DNA from: Hirsutella rhossiliensis
Lineage: Eukaryota > Ascomycota > Sordariomycetes > Hypocreales > Ophiocordycipitaceae
NCBI RefSeq assembly: GCF_020360975.1
Contig: NW_025408674.1
Location: 1,860,001-1,924,000, forward strand
Direction: 5' to 3'
Length of the DNA stretch: 64,000 nt
The number at the start of each line of letters is the position of its first letter. Positions within the stretch are counted from its first letter, which is position 1. This document shows positions 21,247 to 33,565 of the stretch, piece after piece. The translations under genes and the position numbers were made by a program. The notes beneath the pieces are model-generated. The model saw nothing but the letters and a program-made list of their open reading frames with translations, was not told where the DNA came from and ran no database searches.

Positions 21247-22130
21247 GGATGGAGAGGCCAAGACGCAGCTGCGTCTCCATGTGACACCGACTGGCAGCAA
21301 TGTGATGGACGAATGCATCAAGACCCCCACGTTGAGTCAGGGCGTGCATCGATCCATCCTTGGGAGCGGTTGGGGGTGGAGGGTTGAGCATGCAACGATT
21401 CCGTCTTACTCCAGTCTTCCCCCAAGGATGCTTCACTTGAGGCGGCATAATGCGGTCCGTATATGTGCATGGGCGTATCCGAGCATACGTTTCTTCATGT
21501 ATCTGCGAAATACGAGTGAGTACGAGGGGGTGGGTTTGACCTTCATGCGAGCACTGTCACCCCCTTTTCTCACTCGATCGTGGACATGCATCAGCTTACA
21601 CAGTAAGATGGACTTTGTCAATACTCCCTCGTCGGAGCAAATCTGACATTTGAATACGAATTACTCGAAGCCGTATATGTTCCATCTCTTCGCTCCCCTA
21701 TCCGAACTTGAACTGGCACACAGGCTTCCTCCTCGCGAGGGGTCATAGCCACCTTGGGCCGACCGCGGCGCCGTCTTCCGCATTACATCGGCAAGTGTGC
21801 CGCAAAGGCCTGGAGTAAGTATATACAGTATTATGTCTGTTCGGCTGTCAGGCCGCCATGTTCGTTCACGGCAGGTGGCAGACTGCGTCACCCGTCTGAG
21901 GGTTGCATGGAACGTAAGCACAGTCGCCGAATCGGTCTGGTGCATGCATGATATTGCGCACTTGAAAGGCTCATGTGCAGGTAGGGCAACTCGCGGCCTG
22001 GCCAGACTGGAGTTGGAAGAAGTGGTCACTGGACAATACAATCTTTCCTTGTCACTCTATCGAAGCTGGAAACAGTACTTTGTGGAGCTTGGGGCACCGC
22101 CTTCAAGCGTCGTTGAGCCTTTGTCTGTCC
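21247..22130. other. convergent intergenic region
   Basis: The 3' flanks of the D-serine dehydratase-like gene and of the RidA gene. No ORF with family character; nothing else seen. Confidence 0.45.
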
Positions 22131-22723
22131 CTAAAGTACAGCCGTACACTCAATCTCGACATCGGTATCCAGCGGCAGCGTTTTGACGGCAACGCAACTA
22201 CCGAATCAATCAGCATATTGTTATGCAGCCCGCTCCGTCTTTGATTACGGACGCTTCATGCAGCCCACGCATTCTCTGATACGGCCGGACGGGAGGGACG
22301 ACTGGGGATAGACTCACGTCCGGCAGGGCTTGACTTCACCCCAGTAAGTAGAGTAGACCTCGTTCATCTTGACAAAGTCGTCCATGTTAGACAGGAAGAC
22401 GTTGACTTTGACGACCTTGTCGATGCTGGAGCCCGCCGCCTCGAGGATGGCTGTCAGGTTCTTGATGCATTGGTGCTGTAGCGCGCTCGGTTAGTCTGAT
22501 GTGTCCGCCTCCTCCGGCCTGCCGTGCGGGCTTGCGATGATTAGAGGCGGCAACGTACGGTATGGGCCTGGATGTCGCCGTCAATCAACTTGCCCGTCTG
22601 CGGGTCCATGGGAACGGCCCCGGACACAAAGACCATGCCGTTGGCCACAATGGCCTGGCTGTAGATGCCGGCGAGGGGCTTGGGGGCCTTGTCCGTGTGG
22701 ACGGCTGAGCCTTTGGGAGCCAT
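22131..22723 (-). CDS. RidA / YjgF / YER057c-family imine deaminase
   Basis: A small trimeric enzyme (about 130 residues) that hydrolyses reactive enamines and imines such as 2-aminoacrylate, made by PLP dehydratases. Exons are 22559-22723, 22318-22475 and 22131-22197, joined in frame. Seen are [17 protein letters not shown] near the N-terminus, the loop around [29 protein letters not shown] with the conserved arginine, and VEIECTAVL at the end. ATG 22723 gives [14 protein letters not shown]. An in-frame upstream ATG at 22882 would add 53 residues rich in Arg, Ser and Ala that could be a mitochondrial presequence, so dual targeting is possible. It is adjacent to a predicted producer of its substrate. 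Confidence 0.93.
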
Positions 22724-23493
22724 GATGTCGACTATAGTCTTCGGAAAGGCGGAACGGACTCGAGCTTGTAGGGCCGACTGAAAGAAGACAATCCGGAGCG
22801 AGTTGGGCGATGGGCGTGCTTTGAATGGCAATGCGGATATCGACGCAGGCAAGCCGGCACTGGTTGACACGCAACCGGGCACTGCCGGTATTATTATATT
22901 GCACCCCCCTCTACAAAGTACATACAGTTGGCCGTCAAATTCAGAAGGGCTTGCCCGACAGGCTCCATTCCCCGCCTTAACGCCCTTTGCAGGACAACTA
23001 GGGTGCAGCCGGTGGGCCTTGAGAAAGCGGCAGGCATTCCGTCCATGATAGGCCTTGTCCCCATCAACCAGCCAAAAGGCCTCGGCAGATGCAAAAGCTT
23101 CTCCCTAATCAACAGGACCTGACTGGATTGAGATGCCCCGGCCGTCTAGTACTGTATCCCCAAGTGATTGCTACTATGGACGTCTGTGGCAACGAACAAG
23201 CAGGAGATGCCTCCAACCGTTTTGTACTCTGTCTCTTCCATTAGAAAGAGAAAGATTGAAAGCCTTGACCCCATTTCAAGAAACGGCAAGTGGTTCCAGT
23301 GTAGTTGCTAGAGCGTGACCCACGTCTTCAGAAAGAGCGGCGCGGGCCTCCCTTCGCTTGGCGACCGACTCCGTCCAACAGTTGCGGCACTCTTCGGAGA
23401 AGCATTTCCCCAACGTAATTAATTATGTGGCTGTAGCATCTAGAGTCAAGTCTTCCTCGTGTCACAGCCTGTCTGGTGCCAATTTCGAGTTGT
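22724..23493. other. intergenic region
   Basis: Upstream of RidA and of the APH-like pseudogene. No supported gene. Confidence 0.45.
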
Positions 23494-24583
23494 ATGGATA
23501 TGGAGGTTCACAACATGACGCTGCCGTTGACACCCGACCTGACCACTATTCTCACATTGGCAGCAATCATCATCGACTCGCCTTGCCATTTTACCCTTGG
23601 CACAGGGATCGAATATCTCTCTGGCGGAGAGTATCTCGTCTATCCTCTGAAGAGCAGCTCAAAGCTCCGAATATGTATTCGCGTTCTTAAGAACCCAACA
23701 AATCCCCACATCGGCCCTCTAGTCGACCGTGAGGCACAAATTCGTCGCCGCATAGACGCTGCCCGGATAGACCTCTTTCAGCCGCTTGTTTTTCCGATGC
23801 CAAGGCAGACAACCTGCTACATACACCTTTCATGGCTCTCGGCTGGGCCGGCGGCAGCCTCTTGAACTGGTCCGACTCTAGCCCAGCTTCTGAGTGCAAC
23901 GCAGACAGGTGATTCGTGGTGTTGCTAGTGCGAGTCTTAATTTGCCCGTGACCACGAGCCTGGTCCGTCCAACGCCTCTTGTTTCATGAAGTGCTCTAAC
24001 ATAATTGTATGAGGGACGGCGCTCAACGGGATCCGATAAAAGATTGATCGCAAAACTGTCCGCGCAAAGGCCGGCCAGGTTCCCGGGGGGAACAGTGGCC
24101 GAGTGCCAGCAGCAGATGTAGCTCATACAGAAGCACTGGGAACCCGAACTTGACGTCGCGCCCCATGTGCTTGTTTACGGTGACCTTTCGGCTAACAATG
24201 TTCTCGTCGACGAGCATTACAATGTCCAAAGGTAAGTCGAACTTCGAAATGTTGAGAAAGCAAGCTAATATGTCTAGCATCATCGATCTTGGCTGGGCGG
24301 ATTTGTCCTGCTTCAGTTCGCAGCCGTGTACCCGCGCCTCCTCGCATACGAACCATTTCAGGGTCAATGGACGGAGAGTAAGACCAAATGGATGGAACAT
24401 GGCCGCGCCCTTTAATTAGATTCCGTCAAGACGAGGGCCAGTCAAGAGGGCGGCATCATACTGGACTACCTACGGATGCTTTCACGTCGAGATGAGGCTA
24501 GCAGGTATTGGTGGTTCACTGCTGCAAGTCGCATAGGCATTCACAGAGCCATGGCTTCATGTGACTGGAGGCCTCCAGTTTAA
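23494..24583 (+). pseudogene. APH-like (aminoglycoside phosphotransferase fold) gene, degenerate
   Basis: A kinase-like protein of the expanded fungal APH superfamily. Readable parts are an N-lobe (GIEYLSGGEYLVYPLK), the segment FMALGWAGGSLLNWSDSS, the catalytic loop VYGDLSANNVLVDE (usually HGD, here YGD), an intron, the metal-binding SIIDLGWAD, and the C-terminal YWWFTAASRIGIHRAM. These lie in different frames. A T-run at 23789-23793 looks one base short. A G-run near 24085 is out of phase, another shift follows IDLGWAD, and TAG 24119-24121 and TAA 24413-24415 interrupt the frame. Several lesions of different kinds indicate a true pseudogene. Substrates of this fungal family are mostly unknown. 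Confidence 0.75.
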
Positions 24584-25634
24584 AGATGTGGTCGGCCTTG
24601 AACTTGGCCGGAGGATTCGGCTGGAATCCTTGCATAGATGGCTTCTGCTGGTCGATATCGCGGGGCTTCGAGGTGCCCGACGTGGACCTTGAACGTTCGG
24701 CGCCGACATACGGGAGCGGTCCGATCACTGCACTGACACGTTCCAATTCATGGCTGACAGGCACCTTGACCGGGGTTTCACTACGGAGTAGTTGGCGTGG
24801 CAGAGGGCCCCCGGAGAGGTGCGGAGATGGATGATGCGGGTGAGCTGCAGGCTTCAAGTGAAGCACCACAGCCTCTACTCTACTCGGTACAGTATATCTT
24901 TCTATCGCGCCTGCAACCGGACCCCGCACCTTGTCTACATGTTCCCGCTCCAGTTGGAGGATCATCACTCCTCCCAGATCCACGCGTAAACCCGAACTGC
25001 GTCACCTACGCGGCTGTCAATAGAGGCACGTTGTTCCCTGCCTTCGCCAGTCTATCTCTCAGAGGAAAGATCTCGGCTGACCATGTACTGTAATTCTGCA
25101 GCATGCAGCACTAGCCAATCTGCGGGTACGAATACAAACATGCACAGCTGAAGTGACAGCTGGGGAAGCACAAACAAGCAAATGGCAAGGAGATGCGTTG
25201 CAACGGTGGAGCCCACGTGGCGTTTCCCAGATACAGACGGGCTCCGTTTCTTGGCACAAAGTCAAGGGGGCTTCTGTAGATGGGCGGCATCAGGTGGGGA
25301 GAAGAGGCAAGCCGTGGGATGGGAAGAAGGGACAAAGCGGCAGACAGAGGCGGGCACTTATTTATTACCCATTCCTTCTTCCGTCATACACATCGTCACT
25401 AGCCTCCTCCGCCGCTCGGAATATCGCTCGCCGAGGCTTGGCATCCGAGTCAAGAACATCCAAACGCTCAGGCGCGGCCGCTTCCACCAGCTCCGCCCCG
25501 CGCCCTCTTCCATGTCATCTTGTTTTATTTTCCAGCCCCCTTTCTCACACTGTCTGTCTTTGCTGCTTCGAAACCTCCCCCAGCCGCGTCCCACCACGGG
25601 CGGTTGCTGCTGCCACTGCGTGGCCTCCGTCGCC
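24584..25634. other. intergenic region
   Basis: Promoter of the MFS gene. Overlapping ORFs in several frames show no family motif. Confidence 0.45.
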
Positions 25635-27293
25635 ATGGCCGTCACCCCTCCCAAAGCACAAGATGACGGGGAATTCGGTCAAGTTGAGAGCTGCCGCGAA
25701 CCCGGCGCCGTGACGGAGACGGCGCGTGTTATTGACCATGCGGCCGAACGCAGCTTGTGCCTTAAGTTTGATGTCCGCATCCTGCCTGTACTGGCCATCA
25801 TGTGTAAGTCGCGACTGCAAACCGTAGCATTCTTCTCCTCAAGAGACTTGAGGCGGAAGACGAAAGCCAGTGTGGCTGAGTTGTCGTTAATGTCTTCATC
25901 GCAGACTTGTTCAATGCTCTCGACAAGGGAAACCTGAGCAATGCCCAGACGAATGGGCTCGGCGAAGGTCCGTAGGCGCGACACGCTTCAAGGGCCTCGA
26001 TCGCAGCCAACAGACAGACCCGTGCTGACTTGAACAGACCTCGGCTTCAAAGACGGCCAGTACAACCTCGTCGTCTCCATCTTCTTCGTCCCCTTTGTCC
26101 TCTTCGCGCCGCCCTTTGCCATGCTGAGCAAGAAGCTGGGCCCGGCGCGGTCGCTGCCCGTCATGATGTTCGCCTTCGGCTCCATGACACTCGCCACGGC
26201 CGCGACGCAGAGCTTCGGCGCCCTCTTCGCCGTCCGCTGGTTCCTCGGCATGGCCGAAGCCGCCTTCTTCCCCATGGTCATCTACTACCTCACCACCTTT
26301 TACCGCCGCGGCGAGCTCGCCCGTCGTCTCGCCGTCTTTTACGCCGCCTCCAACCTGGCCAACGGCTTCAGCGGCCTTCTCGCATTTGGCGTCTTTCACA
26401 TTCGATCCGAACGCCCGGCCTGGCGCTACCTCTTCCTCATCGAGGGCTCCGCCACCATCCTGTTCGCCGCCTTTGCTTATTGGTACCTGCCCCGGAGCGC
26501 CGCCGAGGCCCGCTTCCTCGACGACCGCCAGCGCGCCCTCGCTTTCCACCGCATCCAGGTCGACTCGTCGTCCATCGTCTCCGAAGACTTCAATCTCCGC
26601 GACTCCCTCTCCATCTTCACCTACCCGACCTCGTTCGCCTTCCTCGCCATTGAAATGTGCCTAGGCGTTCCGCTGCAGTCTGTCGCTCTCTTCCTACCGC
26701 AGATCATCGAGCGGCTCGGCTACTCGACCGTCCTGACGAACCTCTATACCGTCGCTCCTAGCGCAACCGGCGCTGTCATGCTCCTTATACTGGCCTTTTG
26801 CTCCGACTTGACCCGCATGCGCTTCCCCTTTATCATTCTGGGATACGTCTTCACCTTTGTCGGCTTCATCATCTACGCCTCCATCGACCATGTCGAAAAC
26901 CGGCTCCAGCTCGCCTACAGCGCGACATTTATGATGTGCTGGGGCACCTCTGCTCCGTCCGTAATCCTCTCGGCCTGGTATAATAACAACATTGCCCACG
27001 AAGGCCGCCGCATCACCCTCACGTCGGTCGGTGTGCCTCTGGCCAACGCCATGGGCCTCGTGGCTAGCAATGTCTTTCGCGAGGACGATGCCCCCAAATA
27101 CTTGCCCGCCCTCATCACAGCCGCCAGCTTCGGCGCCGCGGGTGCTCTCATCACTGCCTGCCTCGGCGCCTATATGATTTTCGACAACAAGAGACGGGAC
27201 CAGAGAGCTGGCATCCACGTAGATGTCCGTGACATTCCCACACAGCGGCTGCGCAACGGCCCCAGCGTCGACGAATTCCGATGGTTTCTGTGA
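25635..27293 (+). CDS. MFS transporter, anion:cation symporter (Dal5/Tna1-like) family
   Basis: A membrane permease of about 480 residues related to the allantoate and nicotinate permeases. Exons are 25635-25803, 25905-25967 and 26038-27293, all in phase. The family signature of helix 1 (LFNALDKGNLSNAQTNG) is followed by GQYNLVVSIFFVPFVLFA, the charged RWFLGMAEAAFFP of helix 4, and RPAWRYLFLIEG of helix 6. A second bundle carries SAWYNNNIAHEGRR. The start context is cgccATGG. It is a proton-coupled importer of a small carboxylate or vitamin; the substrate cannot be stated. No damage seen. Confidence 0.92.
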
Positions 27294-27644
27294 TTATATG
27301 TAAATGTACATACCACGGGAGCATAGAATGCTTTGCCCTGTAACCATTGATGACTGGAGAAGTGATGAACTGAATCCAGTGACCTCTATAATACTTCGAT
27401 GCTGTACAAGACCCGTGCAACCAGGATGCATGGCTCTCTTACGAATGTGTATTCGCACTCCCCAACGCCTCTATTGACCTAGGAGTTCGCTCTTCTGCTT
27501 GTTTGGGGAGCAAGCAAACAAGCCCAACATGTGGAGATTTTCCTTTTCGTACAACGTCACCTCGTTCCCACTTGTTCCATTGCATCTTCACGGCAAGCGA
27601 CCTAGCCATAAATCATGGCTGCGAGATCTTCCCTAAATGTGCTT

Positions 27645-28022
27645 TCAATCTTCCAGAGTAAGCTTGGCGTTCCTGCCCTTCCACCATAACCAAAGGGACT
27701 TGGCCCAGAACCAGGACTCTAGTGTGCCAAAGAAGCAAAGGACGGCGATGAGGAAAAGCTTCATGTTCCTGCTTAGCCCCAAGCCGGCAAAATTGGTTTC
27801 GAATGACGGATTCTGCGACGCAGGAGACCCATTCTGTGCTCTGGGCGGTGTCTGCTTCTGGCTCTCGGGCCGTGGCGGTCGAGTTGAGAAAGGGGACGAT
27901 AAAGTGTGACGGCCCACGGTGAGTGCAGAGAGCCGCAAAGGCGCCACGGCTGGACTCGCCGTCTGGTAGCCACGCGCCAAAGAGAGCGTGGGCCGGAGCA
28001 TTCTTGCTGGTGCCGGCGACAT
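27645..28022 (-). CDS. small predicted mitochondrial inner-membrane protein, unknown function
   Basis: A 125-residue ORF, intronless. The N-terminal 55 residues are rich in Arg, Ser and Pro and free of acidic residues, as in a mitochondrial presequence. A polar linker follows, then one hydrophobic segment (MKLFLIAVLCFFGTLESWFW), and the C-terminus is basic and Trp-rich (LWLWWKGRNAKLTLED). The layout resembles single-pass subunits or assembly factors of respiratory complexes, but I do not recognise a family. No neighbour suggests a role. Confidence 0.6.
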   Translation of the reverse strand: MSPAPARMLRPTLSLARGYQTASPAVAPLRLSALTVGRHTLSSPFSTRPPRPESQKQTPPRAQNGSPASQNPSFETNFAGLGLSRNMKLFLIAVLCFFGTLESWFWAKSLWLWWKGRNAKLTLED

Positions 28023-30278
28023 CTTCGTTTCGTGAAAATGGTGAGCTCTTCAAGCGCGGGATATTCGGTCCTCTCGACTGTTCGGAGAATGGGCGTTCAT
28101 AACTTTGGGCTAGTGGAAAGAAACTTCATGTTGACTCACAGGTGTCAGCACCCGTGGAGCACATCATGAAACGGACATTCTTCATTGTCACGTGGGGTAA
28201 GCAGCCGTATTACTGGGCATGTCTGTTCCACAGCCGACAGATTCCTTTTGCGGAATAGGATTCAAGTTCTATAGGTCTTAAACGCTGTCGCCGGGAAGTG
28301 GAGCTGGTCTTGTTACCCATCGCAGTTGAAAGCTTCAATCGTCTCACGTACGGGTGTTAAAAGAACCCTCTCCGCGTGACTTGATTGAGAAGATAACATG
28401 TACTCGGGTTGCTTTCTTTAGATCAAAGTTGCCTATATATACTGAGTTACTAATTCATCAATGCGATCCGTTTCACACACATGTTGCGCCATTGAATGTA
28501 TTCTGTTGCGGCCCAATAGAATCTGGAAGCCATGTCGTCAGAAATACCAACTAATCATCGGTTCGTTCGAGAGAGCCTGCATTCGAATGCGTTGGAGGGG
28601 ATGATTCGTGCCATGATATTCTAAACCGACTCCGATATAATTAAGCTTTACATCATAGAAGCTTGATTTCTCTCACGCACTGAGGCCTGACAGCCGGTTG
28701 ACTGTTTTTGGAAGGCCTTTGTATTCGCAGTAAGCCTAGTCATGCTAATGTCAACAGACTGGCTTGAAGAAGAAATCCGCTTAATGAAAGGTGTGCTCAT
28801 ACCAGGCGGCGGTGCGGAAAGTGCCGGGCGTTACTTCAACGGTAAGCGGATATACGATTTAACGGCTGGCCACATCAACTTTCCTTTTCGAACAGGTTTT
28901 GATAATATTTCTGTTCAGTCTATCAGGTTCAAGGCAAAGGCTGATCGCTGAGCGAATTGGGATGTATGTCTGCGTGGAGCAGTGCCTGGGAGTATCTACT
29001 GTACCAGACAGGCAGCTTGGTGGACTCACGGGTTCTGATGCGGAGTAGGATTTCTTCTGTAGCCCCTTAGCGTCAAAGAGCTGGACCCACGGGTGTCGCG
29101 TACTGCGTACTGGTAAGGAATGTCATTGTCAGTGGTCAATCATATATAGTGAAGAAGCACATCCACGTGTAGCTTTGACATTAAGAGGAGGCCTACAATG
29201 CTTTAGGTACGGATACTCCAGTCCATGGTAGTCCATTGTCTCCTTCTTGGGAAGCTCCTTTCGGCAGGGGTATTGCTTTTACCCACTTCATTCCGATATT
29301 GCCCCATTGAATTCCATGTATCAAACAGCATGAAGGGGTCTACTCTCTGAATGCCGTGCTCCGTCCGAGCGGAGCCGAGCCAAGAGCTTTGTGAGAAATA
29401 AATCGAACCAGCGCAACACACAAGTGGACTCCAAGACTTTTCTAGAACTCCAAGCTCACCTTACTGCATGTAGCTGGGATTCCACTCGTATTGACCTGTA
29501 TTGTCTAGACCAATTCGGCGGGCGGTGGAAACATTGCCCTTGAGCCATGCGTGCACATAGGCAGACAGCAGAGTAAGCCCCTACTCCTTCGAAAAGTCAC
29601 CAATAATCAATTAAATTATGATATTATCCGCCGGATCTCCTCAGAGTGGCAAAAAAGCCATTATGAGTTATGTGCAAGTCATGAAGTTCCTGAACTGGCC
29701 AGCCTTATTTCTCCTTCTGCACCATGTGGCCTAGAAGTGAGCATTAATGTCATTTGAGCTACATATAGCTTGCAGCGACCGCTGTAGCGAGAATACTCAG
29801 TCTTGGCGGTGTGGGATGCTCATTTCTCAGAAGGGCCAATCAGACACTCCATATAATTAGAGAGCAGGCATGGCTTTCCTGTCCTGTTCATGACATTGAA
29901 CCACTTCATCGTACCGCCCACATCTATTTGTGAGCGTCTTTCCATCTTCTCGACTTAACTCTTTTTGGTATGTCAATGACGACCATGGCAAGAGCAAACA
30001 CTAGTGATGACCTTTTGGAACCTCTTTGGGGAGAGGTTACATGAAGCGTACCCAAGCAACAAGAAAGAGACCACTCAACTAAGCGCTTGTTACATAATGC
30101 ATCTTTAACAATGTACAGAGGTTGATATCGCGAGGTTGCGTGCATGTAGCACGCGCATCTGGGCTGGCGTCGAGACTTCATTGAGGCACGAGCTGCATGT
30201 ATAATGAATGAGAATATCGCCATGTGCATGTTCCCAGAGAAGCTTCATCCTCAATAAAGCAAAGCACCACGCAAGGGC
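28023..30278. other. gene-poor stretch
   Basis: About 2.25 kb without a supported gene. Short ORFs (for example 28742-28951 +, and 29203-29421 -) carry no convincing motif. Base composition is normal, so this is not a RIP block; it may hold decayed genes or non-coding RNA. Confidence 0.5.
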
Positions 30279-32976
30279 TCAGGTCTTTGAGTGGAGAGGA
30301 ATGAAATCTTCGGCCTGAAGAAACAAGCTCAAGTCTCCCAAGGCATCATCCCCTTCCCAGTGGCTGTTGACGAGGCTGAAGTACTGATCCTCAAATAGCT
30401 CATCTTGAGTCCGTGTCTGTTCCAGTGCCGGAGACGCCCGGGAATCGCCCCGATGCGGCAGGACTGGGCTTGCGTTGACTGAGCCCGGCGTCGTGGCTGA
30501 TCTCTTGGTCCCGCCACCCAGCTCGTTGGCCGAGCCCTCGGCCTGGGCGGCATGCAGACGATCTGCGATGGAGCGATCAAGGTATTGGAGGAAGAGATCA
30601 AGGACATTATTGTTGATGCGCCAGTATTTTTGTATCTCCTTGAGACACAGCAGGCTCATCTGCGCCCGATGCTCGGCGATTCTCCTGGAAACTCCAGAGC
30701 CCCGGCGGATGCTAATGGCATGGATGCACAGCGCGGCAAAGAGACTGGTGATCCTAGACAGTGACGTTGGCATTGGATTGGAGAGCATCGAAAGGAGAGG
30801 AAGGGTGCATCAAGACCGATCGACATGCGTCTACTCACAAGTGCATTTGTCCGTAGCGTAGCGTACCATGAGTCGACATGTCCTCAGCAATCCTGCTGAT
30901 CCGGCAAGCGGCATTGGTGACTACTTGATTGCACTTGTTACCCTCCTCGTGCCGGAGGAAGCTGTTCCTGTGTATAAGAATACGAAGGTGGCTATGTTCA
31001 AGGATGTCGTACGGAGTCAGCGTAAGACTTCGTCTCCATCCAGCCGACCGCCTTGCGAACGAGCATGAATGGGAGCAAGAATGATGCATAAACATACTTG
31101 TAGGCCATATGCAAAAGACATGTCCACACAGACTCGCTACCTTCTTCAGCCACATACTTCATGGTGTCGGGGAGGCTGTTCTTCCAAGCCTCAAGGGACT
31201 TGTCAAGGCCTTGGACATCCGCAGGGGTTGATGCCGGCTGGCCAGGAGAAAAGTGAAGATCGATGATACGGCCCACTATGAAGAATGTGTCAAAGAACAA
31301 CGTATGAGAGAAGCCAGAGCCAGGAACAGGATGGCAGGTCTGCGCTGACATGCTGGGTTAACTCACATAGCCTCGCAATCTCAACCATCTTGATGGCATA
31401 GGTTATGTGTTCAGGCTGACACGACCCGAACAACAGAATGTTGGAGCAGTAGACTTCCGACTCAAGGTCATTGGCGCTCAGAGGCTCAATATCGCAGTCT
31501 TCGTCTCTGATGCGGCTAGGCAATCCCATCGCCGCAGCCACTTGTCGCTCTCTTACCTGAAGATACGTGTTAGCTGGGCTCGAAGCAGGCGTATGCTCGC
31601 GAGATTGAGCGTCGTGCGTACATAGATGGACCACCATATTCTGCGCCGCATGCGCGTCATGTGAATATTCTTGGACGCGGACGATTTCGGCCTTGCAAGG
31701 GCGAGTTAGATGGATGTACGGAGTAGGTATGCCATGAACGGGTAGTTCCGGGAGCAGAAAGAAGGCATATGACCACGGGAAAAGTCGAAGAATGGAAGGG
31801 ACTCACGATCTGTGCAGGCCGTACGATTCGGCAAGGGTAATGACAACGCCGAGCCAGTACCTGACATCTCGCACATCGGCAGGGCCGCCGCGCCAGAAGC
31901 TCATGAGGAAAATGGACTGGATGAGGATCATCTCGTCCTTTTCCCAGTCGGCGTGGAAGAGAAGCCTGGCCCGGGTGTAGAGCAAGCGCTTAGCCTCGGA
32001 GCGGTCCTGGAAGCCCATGGCGACGACGGTTTCATCGTCGCAGTAGGTGGCGCCGATGAAGAGCATGGCCTGCAGTAGGAAGCGCGAAATATCCATGGCG
32101 GCAAGCCGGCGCGTGATCTCGGCACGGTCCAGGATGGGGAAGGACGGGTGAAACCAGGTAAAGTAGGCCTGGAGCGCCGGGAGGCACGTCTGCAGGTCCG
32201 GCAGGGTGAGGGCGCCCTCGTCGCGGAGGTAGCGCATGGTGCCGGCGCTGATGCCGGCGCCCTCGGTCTGTGCCTGCGACTGCGAACGGGGGCTGCCGGG
32301 GATGGGGAACGTGAGGCGCGGCTTCTGGCCCGACGAGGCGGCTCCGGGCCCGCCGGCGGCTCCGGCTTCGGGATCGTCTCCAGGCACCAGTGTCAGAAAG
32401 TTGGATTCGCCAAAGAAGAGCGTGCCTGTCGCGGAGGCGGACGACGGCGTCTCTGCCTGGTCGGGCAGCCCCGGTGGCGGTGGCGGCGGAGCCGGGGTCG
32501 GGGTCATGGTCGGGGCCGGAGCCGGAGCGATGCGCTGTGGCGAGGGTCGGCCTCCCGAGTGCCCACCCGGAACTGTGCTGCCGCGACGGTCGCCATCCTC
32601 GGGCGCGAGCGAAGAGCGCAGCGCGTGCACAGCTGCCTCGCCGGCGACAAGAGGACTGGGCGACGCGTGTGCCTCTGTTGCGGCCAGTGGCTGAAGCCGG
32701 CGAGAGCGACGCGGATACCTATGATTGAGCGCATCCAGAGGTGAGCACACGATCGAAGCCCGATTGAAGCCCGGTTGAATGTCCCTTGAAAGCAGACACG
32801 AGGAGAATACAAACCGACCTTCCTCGCCGGGACGGGAGAATCTCGCATTGGACGCCCGACGCCGAGCAGTTGGAGCAGGGTTGCATCTCGGTTACATTGC
32901 ATTTGACGCGGCGACTGTTGCACTCGCGGCAGGCATGCTTTGCCCGAGTCTTCTTGGTCGACGTTGGCGGTGCCAT
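30279..32976 (-). CDS. Zn2Cys6 fungal-specific transcription factor
   Basis: A nuclear regulator of about 720 residues. The N-terminal binuclear zinc cluster reads CRECNSRRVKC, then CSNCSASGVQC, giving spacing CX2CX6CX6CX2CX6C. A Pro- and Ala-rich linker follows, then the fungal_trans middle homology region: YFTWFHPSFPILDRAE, FWRGGPADVRDVRYWLG, SYGLHRS, and RERQVAAAMGLPSRIRDEDC. Six exons can be joined by canonical introns; the first intron is 32719-32818. Later junctions (after HRS, WWSIY, EIARL, HMAYN and GQMHL) all keep frame to the stop at 30279. The motif GLPSRIRDEDCD is typical of regulators near catabolic genes. The target is unknown; the next gene is an acyl-CoA dehydrogenase on the same strand. 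Intact. Confidence 0.93.
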
Positions 32977-33565
32977 GGCTGTATTGATGGCCGGACCATT
33001 GAGGTTCGGGGGGCAAGCAAGCGGCCCTGGCTTGAGCCTCGAGGGAGTGAGAGGGGTCCGCCTCAGTCTGAAGGATTATGAGAGACTCTTGGATTCCACT
33101 CCTCCGTGGTCGTGCCGCAAGACAGAGAGACAGTGGGTTGAGGGAGCGAAATGTCGACGATGAACTGAATTACTCCGGTGGCGAGAGCTAATAACGACCG
33201 GTCGTTTTTTTCACTAGAGCTGCCCGCTCTGCTCATACTTGTGCTCTATAATAGTGACACGTAAAGAGCGGCCATAGCCTCGAACGGGCCCAACTCATGC
33301 TGCTGCTATAAAGAGTGAGAAGCCGACACCGCGGAATCCATCGTAGAAACGTCCTTCGACGTCTTTATTTCATTATTTATCCGCCGCTGAAATTGTACGG
33401 CTTTGTGGTCATTTAGGCCTTCCACGACCGAGCATAGATGACCCGGTCGGCCCGGCTCCTGTTGTGTCACTCAGAGACTCATGCATGTGGCCACATAGCC
33501 AACGACAACATCAAAGGGTTATAATACATAAATAAAGTCGGTTTATATCTTCCATTGAATCTCCA
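32977..33565. other. intergenic region
   Basis: Promoter of the regulator and 3' flank of the acyl-CoA dehydrogenase. No ORF with support. Confidence 0.45.

Noticed and set aside
24516..25093. Overlapping ORFs on both strands between the APH-like pseudogene and the MFS gene
   Set aside because: They overlap the end of the APH-like gene or each other and show no family features.
29203..29421. Minus-strand ORF with HGIQRVDPFMLFDTWNSM, slightly like the start of a pirin
   Set aside because: The similarity is limited to a few residues. The HPHRG block and metal-binding histidines are absent, and stops follow.
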